Below are positions 1 to 9,660 of a DNA stretch of 64,000 nt, piece after piece (positions within the stretch are counted from its first letter, which is position 1; the number at the start of each line of letters is the position of its first letter). This DNA comes from Saxidomus purpurata (taxonomy: Eukaryota > Mollusca > Bivalvia > Venerida > Veneridae). The stretch lies in NCBI GenBank assembly GCA_022818135.1, contig JAFMSR010000002.1:27120598-27184597 (forward strand), in the 5' to 3' direction. Both the position numbers and the translations under genes were made by a program. Under the pieces are notes generated by a model. That model worked only from the letters and a program-made list of their open reading frames with translations. It searched no databases and had not been told where the DNA came from.

Positions 1-1201
1 TTCTGTGTGAAGTATCAATAAATTCTGACTATAAATACTTTTTTTATAGAAGCACAAGGAGTCAATCCCACAATACCCATATTCTCAAAAGAGCAGCAAC
101 AAATAAATGATTCTAATCAAATATACTGAAATATTAGGTATTTTGCTGTCTGAACCTGTAATATTCAATCTGCTTCTATTTCTGTAAACCCTTGGCACAG
201 TTTCAAAGTCAACCCATGATCTATTTACAACCCATCCTTGTTCATTAGCATCAGTTACCTTCTAGACATGCCAATATCTACCAGATTTCCCAATTGTACA
301 TTTATGACTGCTTTGTCATAAAAGTCTGTGTAGTTGTCTTTCGGATAGGTACATAATGATGTACTCAATCATAGATTTTATTGAACATGAATCAGTAAGT
401 GCCAATATTGACTAAATTAAGCACCAAACTCTGAAAATCAATGACACCTAAGCTGGCAGCATATCTATCAGTGCTGTATCCTTCACAGACACCAATTAAC
501 CTACATCTCCTGACGGGTGTCAACATTGTCAGTGTAATATAACCAGAATACGGAAGAAATTTCATCAAGGGTGCCTTCATTCATTGGTAGAAATGGTGTC
601 AAAAGCTTCATCATTTGTGAACCATCTAGACGCCTCATTTTACAACAATCCACCATGAAAATTAAGAATGTAGAATTAATGTGTCTCACTAAACCTTCTC
701 CTTTTTTTCTAAGAGGGAGAGCTAACTTCTCCCTAAAATCTGGGTCTGAGCTGATCCCTGCTGACAAGCAAGCAGTTTACCTAACAAGAGCTGTAAGTAA
801 GACAGCTCACTCAACTGTTTTCAGTGCTTGCCAATAGAACAAAACTTATCACACTTAATTGTTTGATATCCCTGAATACTACTGCAATGTTTTCAATCAA
901 AACTTCAAGTGGTTAAAAGATTTTAGCTAGGACAAATCAAGAAACATTTTCACAGAGCCATCTTCTCTTGCTTACAGACAGGTGTCATAATGGTACAAAA
1001 GTATTCCAACTTTAAAAGTATTATCTCAAATGGAAAAGTCAGCAAGTGGATAAGAATGAAAATTTTGCAATTTGAATGAAAGTTCGAAAAAGGCCATAAT
1101 TCAAAAGAAATCCTTGACAGAGTTACCTTTTCCTGTCTGTGTTTGGGAATCATGATGCTAAGTTTTCTAACTTTCAAAGTAATATCTCAAACAGTTTAGT
1201 A
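1..1201. other. non-coding, probably CNOT3 intron 2; no gene seen
   Basis: No exon with a convincing frame and splice sites is visible. The stretch contains one dispersed repeat copy (571-775, listed separately). CNOT3 runs on the minus strand and its exon 2 ends at 11705, so this DNA is inferred to lie in the following intron. I looked for the next CNOT3 exon (expected to encode a Lys/Glu-rich helix after the IWQK sequence) on the minus strand and did not find it. Confidence 0.5.
571..775 (+). repeat. dispersed repeat copy A (uninterrupted)
   Basis: About 200 bp closely similar to the two flanks 4090-4220 and 5954-6052. Shared landmarks are 'cctcattttacaacaatcca', 'gaattaatgtgtctcact' and 'cttctccctaaaatctg'. 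This copy is continuous where the other copy is split by a hairpin and a 1.7-kb element, so it acts as the empty-site reference. Confidence 0.75.
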
Positions 1202-2109
1202 AACAAGAGGGCCATGATGGCCCTATATCGCTCACCTGACTACTATTTGTTATAATATAAGGGGTCAAGATTCTAACATAATTTGTAGAGGTCCACTACA
1301 CAATGCTAAGTAACATTTCAAATATCTATTATCTGCCTGTCGGCCTTGTGGGTTTTTAAAAAAAAAGTTTTCCCTATATAAGCCTATGTCAAAATCAAGT
1401 GCCTTCCCCCATCCTGGAAAGGGTTTATTTTTACTAGGGGCTCATGATTTGAACAATCTTAATAAAGGTCCACTAGACAATGCTACATGCTAAATATCTC
1501 AGCTCTAGGCCTTGTGCTTTCAGAGAAGAAGATTTTTAAAGTTGTTCCTATATAAGCCTATGTAAAACCAAGTGACCATCCGTAAGGGGTCAATTTTGAC
1601 CCAGGGCTCATAATTTGAACAATCTAGGTAGAGGTCCACTAGCCAATGTCACCTGCTAAACATCTAAGCTCTAGGCCTTGTGGTTTCAGAGAAGAGGATT
1701 TTTAAAGTGTTTCCTATATAAGCCTATGCAAAACTAAGTGACCATCCGCGCGGGGTCAATTTTTACCCGTAGGTCATAATTTGAACAATCTTGGTAGAGG
1801 TCCACTAGACAATGCTACATGCCAATAACTTAACTCTAGGCCTTGTGGTTTCAGAGAAGATTTTTAAAGTTTTTTCCTATTTGTTGCCATAGCAACCAGA
1901 GTTCTGCATGGAATGGAATTCTTTGAACAACTTTGATAGAGCTTCATGCAAGGAACATCCCTGCAAAGTTTCATCAATATTGGCTCAGTGGTCTTAGAGG
2001 AAGTGTCTTTTGAAGGAAATGGTGGACGGACGGACGATGTATGACCGACCCCGGACGGAAAGCGATCCTAACAGCTCACTCTGGCACTTTGTGCCAGGTG
2101 AGCTAAAAA
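1202..2109 (+). mobile_element. pearl-like non-autonomous element with four ~166-bp core repeats
   Basis: It begins aacaagagggccatgatggc and ends in 'caggtgagctaaaa'. A 9-bp subterminal inverted repeat (gctcacctg at 1230-1238, caggtgagc at 2095-2103) brackets a core in which 'ggtccact' recurs at 1290, 1467, 1633 and 1799. An ACGG-rich stretch (ggacggacggacg, near 2030) lies close to the 3' end. This architecture (tandem core plus ACGG microsatellite) is known from bivalve pearl/CvA-type elements, often linked to Helitrons. The family name is inferred, not verified. Related heads occur near 36970-37014 and 41070-41108 in reverse orientation. Confidence 0.7.
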
Positions 2110-2344
2110 CCCAAACATTTAAATCTCAAACATTCGTTTTAAAGCTGCTAGCTTTCAGATTTTGGTAAATAAAATCAAAGTTCTCCAAACTGTATGAAAA
2201 TAACGTATTTTAGAACACATAATCATATTAAAAGGCTCCAGTATAAATTCATGCCATGTTTATCTGTAGATTTCAAATAATGCGGCAAATACGCTTCCAA
2301 ATAATAGTGTTGCAAATGCTTTTAAAATTCCAATATAATCATAA

Positions 2345-3075
2345 AAGTGTAGCACAGGGCTTCGATAATTTGGTCAACTCAATCGGTCCGGGTCGAGTCT
2401 CTGACGTTATTGATGTTGCAAATCATGTTACCCCACCCACTTCAGCAATACAGCGGAAGATACTCACTTGTTTTTATTATGCAGTTTTACAGTGATGTCA
2501 TGCTCAAAATACACGATCTTACTTTTCAAAATTCATTTCCTGTTGAAATTGATCAATACAGTTAAACTTGTATTAAGAGACCGCCCAAGGGAAACCCCAA
2601 TAGCGGTCGCTTAAGAAAATGGTATCTTAATATAAAGCATCACAGGAGATGGCAACTGTTACTGATAAAAATCGTGCTTATGTCACGTGGTAATTTCCCA
2701 TAAAATAGCAAAATAGTTTGTATATGAAAGCACCGAAGGTTGGTAAAAACCTGACAATTAACACCTTCTGACATAAGTCAAAACTTAATCCTTATGAGAT
2801 TTGACACCTACGTGCCTAATTGGGACGTTACATGCAACTTTAAAGAAGTCAGTTTCCTTAGAAGTGATCTGTTTGCACATAAATGGTTGGCTTATACAAA
2901 TAAAAGACTGATTTTGGGTCGCTTATTACTGGTCGCGTTAGATAAAAGTCGCTCAAAGCCATAGCAAAATAGTGTAAAAACGTTTGGGGGGATTCCAAAG
3001 CGGTCGCTTAAGAGTAAGACAAAGGTCGCTTAATACACATGGTCGCATGGGCAAGTTCAACTGTATTTTATCATG
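2345..3075 (+). repeat. dispersed repeat, copy interrupted by a TA-target MITE
   Basis: 2345-2558 and 3064-3075 match, in reverse orientation, the continuous copy at 21290-21520. Shared landmarks are 'gatgttgcaaatcatgttac', 'gcaatacagcggaag' and 'tcctgttgaaattgatcaat'. The break falls exactly at the MITE 2559-3063. The family is unnamed. Confidence 0.75.
2559..3063. mobile_element. Tc1/mariner-type MITE, 505 bp, TA target duplication
   Basis: Termini are CAGTTAAACTTG and CAAGTTCAACTG (inverted), flanked by TA at 2557-2558 and 3064-3065. The body carries several 'ggtcgcttaa' motifs and no transposase reading frame. The paralogous site near 21310 (minus strand) reads gatcaaTAttttatcatg without the insert, confirming the ends and the TA duplication. 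Confidence 0.88.
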
Positions 3076-4089
3076 CCTAAGTTTATTTACGTATAGATCA
3101 TTTCGAAAGGAAAAGTAAGCAACAAATGTCTGCCGAGTTCACCCAAAATAATCGAGAAACTGTTTACAGTTGCACCGTGTGACGGGAGGTAATAAAAGCA
3201 GGTCCCCGGCTATGGTCTCTGGCTCCGGTCTTTGAATGTCTCAGAAATGATCCATGTTATAATTAGCCATGAAAATATGTTTGCAGAATATTAATTTATT
3301 TTTTAATACATGACCATTCGTGACTTAGGAAAGAACTTGCAAAAATATGTGCCCGTCGACGACTTCCGAATTACAAAAATAGGTCTACCATATCAGGGAT
3401 CGGCCGAGGGGGCGACTCGGGCGAAGAAGTCGCTCTCACATGTCTCACTTCGCCTATTCTGCAGATCAAAGCGAAATCAAAGTCGCCGCCGAAATTTTGA
3501 TGACGTATTTTGACCTTTGAATCAATTAACTGTCTTGCGAGTAGTCAGCATAGAAAATATATACTAACTTGAATAAACAACACTTCCAACGAATCAATAA
3601 TCATTCTGCCCTCAATACATGATATTTTTTGTCCCTTTCATTTATTGCTTCAGGCGTCTGCCAAATTTTTGACATGTCTCCGTGTATTCAAAATACACAT
3701 GATACTTGCCACTTCAGTTTTTGTACACTGTTAGCAATTAACATTTAGATGATGTTGAGTGAAGAAATTATTCAAACATTTGGCTAATTTTTATTTCCTA
3801 ACCAAAGAAAACAACTACGAAATAACGAATCTGTACCGATTTTCGGATAATCAAAATTTCAGACGTTATCAATTATGAAAGAGATTTAATTAAAAATGAT
3901 TATACATTTAACAAATATTTTTAATATATGAAATATTGAAACATTGACTTTATTGTCAACAAAATTACAACCACAAAATTTGGCATCTGCACTGATTTCC
4001 GGATAGACGAAATTTCGGACAAATTAAATATAAAAAACATTTAATTAAAATGAATAAATGCTAAAACGGCAACAAAAAAATCATGGTAG
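3076..4089. other. non-coding; nothing recognised
   Basis: AT-rich intronic sequence. A short open frame at 3310-3513 has no similarity that I recognise and no exon context, so it is not called a gene. Confidence 0.4.
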
Positions 4090-4174
4090 AAATGGGATTA
4101 AAAACTATCTCATTTGTGAACAATCTAGAAGCCTCATTTTACAACAATCCATCATGAAAGTTAATCTGTAAAAT

Positions 4175-4208
4175 CAGGGTCCATATATTATGTAATATAC
4201 GGACCCTG
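4175..4208. mobile_element. 34-bp hairpin insertion, 7-bp duplication
   Basis: CAGGGTCC...GGACCCTG forms an almost complete palindrome and is bordered on both sides by GTAAAAT (4168-4174 and 4209-4215). Copy A at about 660-690 has a continuous equivalent without it. The CAGGG/CCCTG ends and 7-bp duplication resemble a minimal hAT-like remnant. That class is an inference. Confidence 0.6.
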
Positions 4209-4220
4209 GTAAAATTAATG

Positions 4221-5953
4221 TACAGTACATCCAAGGTGTTTTTTCCAATTGTCACCCATCACCGCGATCTCCAATCATCGTGACCACGCAAATTTGGTCA
4301 CCCAAATGCCCCCCTGAGTCACCTGTCACCGCGAATTAGCGTGTCTGGTCGCGGTGACCATCGTCACCGCGAATCGCGGTGACTGGTCACGGTGTTTCGC
4401 GGTGTCCACATTTGGGTTGAGACTTGAATATTTGTTATGTTTTTTTACTGATTAACTTTAAATTGTCAATAAAAAATAGAAAAATAATTGTAATTTGATG
4501 TTTTTCGAAACTTTCCGACGCCCAAATCGTTTTAATTACGATACCGCTATCAACAAACTAACATACTTTAGGATCAAGTAAAACAACCCCGGCAACACAA
4601 TAAATCTAAAAAACAAACTTACTTTAACTATTCCAAACTTATGATCTAATAATCCAAAATATCAATCTATTGTCAATGTCTCAAACTTTTTCTTTTTAAT
4701 ACCACGTGCTCACTAAGATCAAAGAAACCGGCCATCGCGGCGGCATTCTTTGATCTCATAACACCTGCTGCTTTACGTTTGATATAGAAAACACTTTGCA
4801 GTAAAAATAACTTTATTTTGCAAAATGAAAAAAATAACTGGGAAAGCATGGACGTTGGCAGTTACTGAAAAATTAGAGGCAATCATAAATGCCAAAACAA
4901 AAAGTACGCTGCGAACAGGAACGTAGAATATACAGATTCTACGTTCCTGCTGCGAACAAGCAACTCGTTTTGATATTCAAGATTTCGTCATTAATAATGT
5001 GCATTTCCGTAATATTCCGGTTGTTTGTGTGATCCGTACAAAATAATAAAATTAAATATAAAAGAAAGCATAATTCGCAACAAAGAGAGGTCTCACAACT
5101 GAACCTTGCGGTACACCAAATATAGCAGACGGCAATTGTGTTTCGGGTACACAACATTCGGAACTTTTTGATATAAATCTAGATCATTTTTTGCATTTGA
5201 GAAATTCGAACATTGGACAATATAATTATTACAATAATTTAAATATTTACGCACTTTCGATGCATTGTCTGTCGACTTTCGTAAGACAAGAGATACTCAA
5301 TATCTCCGCAGACAAATATGCGTATTCACTCAACATTGACAGTTATCTTTCAGAAGTAATTGTGTCAAATAGCTTGGGTTTGCAAACAATTTTTTGAGTT
5401 AAATATGTCATCCTTTATTACAGACGATATTTTTCACACCCACCGTGATTGACAAAAGGCAAGATTAAAAAGATTGACCAATTACGGCACATTGTTTACG
5501 TGAATTATTATTTTAAATCTACATAAACGTGATAAATATAAGTTCAGGAAGGAAAGAAAACGTTTTGAAACAATTATACATGTATCTAAAAATGATGATT
5601 TTTTATGCAGTAATACTCGAGCGGCAATTCGGAACAGAAATACCGCGGCGACGATGTGCTAATAATAGAGACCGTAGATGAAAAATAAAAAGTATTTACA
5701 GAAATTGATGTATTCTACATTTTGTATACCAATAAATATAATAAAATAATTGTAAAATACTTTATTTCAGTCGAGTTGGTCACCGCGATTCACCGCGACC
5801 GAATATCTCAGCGCATCGTAAATGGTCGCGGTGGCCGTTTGGGTGACCAAAACTTTTTTAGGGTGACCTCGTCACCGTGACTGGTCACCTAGAATGAATT
5901 TCTGTCGCGGTGACTGGGTGACATTTGGAAAAAACACCTTGCGTGTACTGTAG
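4221..5953. mobile_element. TIR element A (1.73 kb), non-autonomous, candidate 3-bp duplication ATG
   Basis: The inverted ends read tacagtacatccaaggtg (5') and, reverse-complemented, ctacagtacacgcaaggtg (3'). They continue into ttttttccaa(t/a)tgtcaccc and then clusters of 'tcaccgcga'. ATG occurs on each side (4218-4220, 5954-5956), and copy A reads taATGtgtctc with no insert. No transposase frame is seen. The interior near 4595-4790 is homologous, inverted, to 14030-14250 in the element at 13312-14593. Ends resembling the 'ttttttccaattgt..ccc' segment also appear at 15311 and 18170. Confidence 0.82.
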
Positions 5954-6052
5954 ATGTGTCTCACTTCTCTCTGCTCCTGAAAACTTCTCCCTATTTTTCC
6001 AAGAGGGAGAAGTCACTTCTCCCTAAAATCTGAGTCTGGGCCGATCCCTGAA

Positions 6053-6473
6053 TATTACATTTTTGTCGAATTTAAATAAAGTACATTTACAAATTGTGTT
6101 ATTCAATTCATTTCCTAAAACTGAACATCGGCAGTCCCTAAACTAAACTGTTACAACAGCCGGCAAAGCAATCAAGGATTGGTCTTTTCCAAGTAAATAG
6201 GCTAGCTGCAAACATCAAAGTATTACCAGAGGCATTTGGCTTTGTCCTCTGATTGCTAATTACCGACCAATTAACGAAGTGACAGTCAGATTATCTGACA
6301 CATATATTGCTATTCCTGGGGGCAAATAACAAATCTGTAGGTGTTGACAGGCGCCTGTGTATTGTGATTTTCAACATATTTTGGACCGAAAATGTAAAAA
6401 TTCTCGGACCGATTTAGAATGGCTTTTCAGACTTGTGAATCGGTTTTTGAAGTCAAAATTCGGGCCAGAACAG
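6053..6473. other. non-coding spacer between repeats
   Basis: No gene, RNA or element boundary recognised. Overlapping short frames at 6357-6571 on both strands have no exon context. Confidence 0.4.
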
Positions 6474-7862
6474 AACAAGAGCACCGCAAAGCGCAGCAAT
6501 ATACGCCCGAAGTGTTGTATCAGAGAATGGGAGCAAAATTTAGGCTGTTGAAGCCCAACGGACAGGAACAAGAATAAAAAATTGAAGTTATATAAAAAAA
6601 TCTAAGTCCCCAACCAGAAAATCCTAACCAGGTACAAAAATGTCAAAAAACACCAAAAAATTGGAGGTACCATTCATGTTGTACCACAGAAAAGTGGTCT
6701 CGGTTTTTCCGTACTGCCAATAATAAAAAAGTTACAAAATATGCTATTGATAGTAACATAAAAGGGAAGTAATTCAATAAAAAAATTAAGCAAACAAAAT
6801 AGGATCTCCCAAATAAAAACAAGAGCACTGTAATCAAGAGCAAATGCAGAGCAATATCCACACAGTTATATGACGCTTGAACCCTAAGTGTGACCTTGAC
6901 CTTGAAGTGAGCCATCCGGAACATGGCTTCTGCACATCGTCTCAATGTGGTAAACAATTGTGTCAGGTTTCTTCGAAATCCTTCAAGGGGTTCAAGAGTT
7001 ACAGAGCGGAAGGGAAAAAAAGTCATATGACCTTTGACCGCTAAGTATGACCTTGACCTTGAATCCAGCCATCCGGAACATTGCTTTTGCACATCGTCTC
7101 AGTCTGGTTAACATTTGTGTCAGGTTTCTTCGAAATCCTTCAAGGGGTTCAAGAGTTACAAAGCGGAAGGGAAACAATATCATATGACCTTTGACCGCTA
7201 AGTATGACCTTGACCTTGAATCCAGCCATCAGGAACATTGCTTCTGCACGTCGTCTCAGTCTGGTTAACATTTGTGTCAGGTTTCTTCGAAATCCTTCAA
7301 GGGGTTCAAGAGTTACAGAGCGGAAGGGAAACAAAATCATATGACCTTTGACCGCTAAGTATGACCTTGACCTTGAATCCAGCCATCCGGAACATTGCTT
7401 CTGCACGTCGTCTCAGTCTGGTTAACATTTGTGTCAGGTTTCTTCAAATCCTTCAAGGGGTTCAACAGTTGCAGAGCGGAAGGGAAACAAAATCATATGA
7501 CCTTTGACCGCTAAGTATGACCTTGACCTTGAATCCAGCCATCCGGAACATTGCTTCTGCACGTCGTCTCAGTCTGGTTAACATTTGTGTCAGGTTTCTT
7601 CGAAATCCTTCAAGGGGTTCAAGAGTTAAGAGCGGAAGGGAAACAAAATCATATGACCTTTGACTGCTAAGTATGACCTTGACCTTGAATCCAGCCATCC
7701 GGAACATTGCTTCTGCACGTCGTCTCAGTCTGGTTAACATTTGTGTCAGGTTTCTTCGAAATCCTTCAAGGGGTTCAAGAGTTACAGAGCGGAAGGGAAA
7801 TTGCTAACGGACAGACGGACACCGAGGCGATAACATAATACGTCCCTTCGGGCGTATAAAAA
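6474..7862 (+). mobile_element. pearl-like element with six 157-bp core repeats
   Basis: It starts aacaagagcaccgcaaagcg and ends gcgtataaaaa. A perfect 12-bp subterminal inverted repeat (atacgcccgaag at 6501-6512, cttcgggcgtat at 7846-7857) brackets the core array, and a short cagacggac stretch precedes the 3' palindrome. It shares the AACAAGAG head with the elements at 1202 and 10267 although the cores differ. Confidence 0.75.
6884..7800 (+). repeat. tandem array, ~157 bp x about 6
   Basis: 'ctaagt(a/g)tgaccttgacc' recurs at 6884, 7041, 7198, 7355, 7511 and 7667. Each unit contains tgaccttgaccttga and most contain 'atgacctttgac', the reverse complements of AGGTCA-type nuclear-receptor half-sites. 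Minus-strand open frames across the array (repeating FKVKVILSGQRSYDF) are a by-product of the repeat and are not called genes. Confidence 0.9.
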
Positions 7863-8084
7863 CCAAAGATTATCAAAGCCCTGACTGTGACAGTATGTAT
7901 ATAAGTTTACTTGCCTTCTACAATATAAAATAAATTTTACATGATCAACATTTCATTTAAAACTCACTTATACCTAGATTATTACTATGGAATCTTCTGA
8001 ATACGACCTGAAATTTGGGGAAGTCTATTTTTAACAGGTGTGTTCTGAAGAGTTGTGATCCAAATGGCTGAAAACAAATCATAA
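7863..8084. other. spacer, nothing recognised
   Basis: AT-rich DNA between two mobile elements with no identifiable feature. Confidence 0.4.
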
Positions 8085-8250
8085 CTAGAATTGTCACAAG
8101 AGTGACGAATTATACCCCCACAATACAGCTTTGTCACAGAAGTATGGCAACCATAAGAAAGGAATGGCCACACAGTGTAAAAAATAGCGCCTGGAAAAGA
8201 GTAACAAATAGAAACCATTTAAATGTTCCAAGTAAACCGTTTTACTGTTG

Positions 8251-9655
8251 AGAGTCACTGTGACCTTGACCTTTGGCCTACTGACCCCAAAGTCGAACTT
8301 GACCTGTATTTCATGATGTTACAGCTGTGTACCAAAAATTATTTAAATCGGTCAGGCCTTTCATTAGTTATCATCCGGAAACCGTTTTACAGTGCAGAGT
8401 CACTGTGACCTTGACCTTTGACCTACTGACCCCAAAGTAATTAGTTTAAAAGAAAGCGCCTGGACAAGCGTAAAAAATTGCGCCTGGACAAGCGTAAGAA
8501 ATAGAAACCATTGAAATGTTCCAAGTAAACCGTTTTAGGCTCACTGTCACCTTGACCTTTGACCTACTGACCCCAAAGTCTAACTTGACCTGTATTTCAT
8601 GATGTTACAGCTGTGTACCGAAAATTATTTAAGTCGGTCAAGCCTTTCATGAGTTATCATCCGGAAACTGTTTTACATTACAGTTCAGAGTCACTGTGAC
8701 CTTGACCTTTGACCTACTGACCCCAAAGTCGAACTTGACCTGTATTTGATGATGTTACAGCTGTGTACCGAAAATTATTTAAATCGATCAAGCCTTTCAT
8801 GAGTTATCATCCGGAAACTGTTTTACAGTTCAGAGTCACTGTGACCTTGACCTTTGACCTACTGACCCCAAAGTCGAACTTGACCTGTATTTCATAAAGT
8901 TGCACATGTGTACCAAAAATTATTTAAATCGGTCAAGACTTTCAAGAGTTATCATCCGGAAACTGTTTTACAGTTCAGAGTCACTTTGACCTTGACCTTT
9001 GACCTACTGACCCCAAAGTAGAACTTGACCTGTATTTCATGATGTTACAGCTGAGACCGAAAATTATTTAAATCGGTCAAGCCTTTCATGAGTTATCATC
9101 CGGAAACTGTTTTACAGTTCAGAGTCACTGTGACCTTGACCTTTGACCTACTGACCCCAAAGTCGAACTTGACCTGTATTTCATAAAGTTGCACGTGTGT
9201 ACCAAAAATTATTTAAATCGGTCAAGACTTTCAAGAGTTATCATCTGGAAACTGTTCTACAGTTCAGAGTCACTTTGACCTTGACCTTTGACCTACTGAC
9301 CCTAAAGTAGAACTTGGCCTGTATTTCATGATGTTACAGCTGTGTACCGAAAATTATTTAAATCGGTCAAGCCTTTCATGAGTTATCATCCGGAAACTGT
9401 TTTACAGTTCAGAGTCACTGTGACCTTGACCTTTGACCTACTGACCCCAAAGTCGAACCTGACCTGTATTTCATAAAGTTGCACGTGTGTACCAAAAATT
9501 ATTTAAATCGGTCAAGCCTTTCATGAGTTATCATCTGGAAACTGTTTTAAAGTTCAGAGTCACTGTGACCTTAACCTTTGACCTACTGACCCCAAACCTG
9601 AACTTGACCTGTATTTCATGAAGTTGCATGTGTGTACCAAAAATTATTCAAAAGG
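8251..9655 (+). repeat. tandem array, 145 bp x about 10
   Basis: 'agagtcactgtgacc' recurs at 8251, 8396, 8687, 8832, 8977, 9121, 9266, 9411 and 9556, with a degenerate copy near 8535. Spacing is 144-145 bp. Nearly every unit carries tgaccttgacctttgacct, whose reverse complement holds a perfect AGGTCAAAGGTCA direct repeat plus TCAAGGTCA. The last unit is cut by the level-2 insertion. Confidence 0.92.
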
Positions 9656-9660
9656 GTAAA

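Larger units (their letters stand above)
4090..6052 (+). repeat. dispersed repeat copy B, split by two insertions
   Basis: The outer parts (4090-4174 and 5954-6052) are collinear with 575-770. Between them sit a 34-bp hairpin (4175-4208) and a 1.73-kb TIR element (4221-5953). Both can be delimited because copy A lacks them. Confidence 0.75.

Noticed and set aside
6643..7740. minus-strand repeat protein (frames repeating FKVKVILSGQRSYDF)
   Set aside because: The apparent protein repeat is the 157-bp DNA array read in one frame; unit lengths are not all multiples of three, frames break, and the array belongs to a mobile element.
6884..9655. CRISPR-like arrays
   Set aside because: Whole 145-157 bp units are conserved, with no short repeats separating unique spacers, and the genome is eukaryotic.
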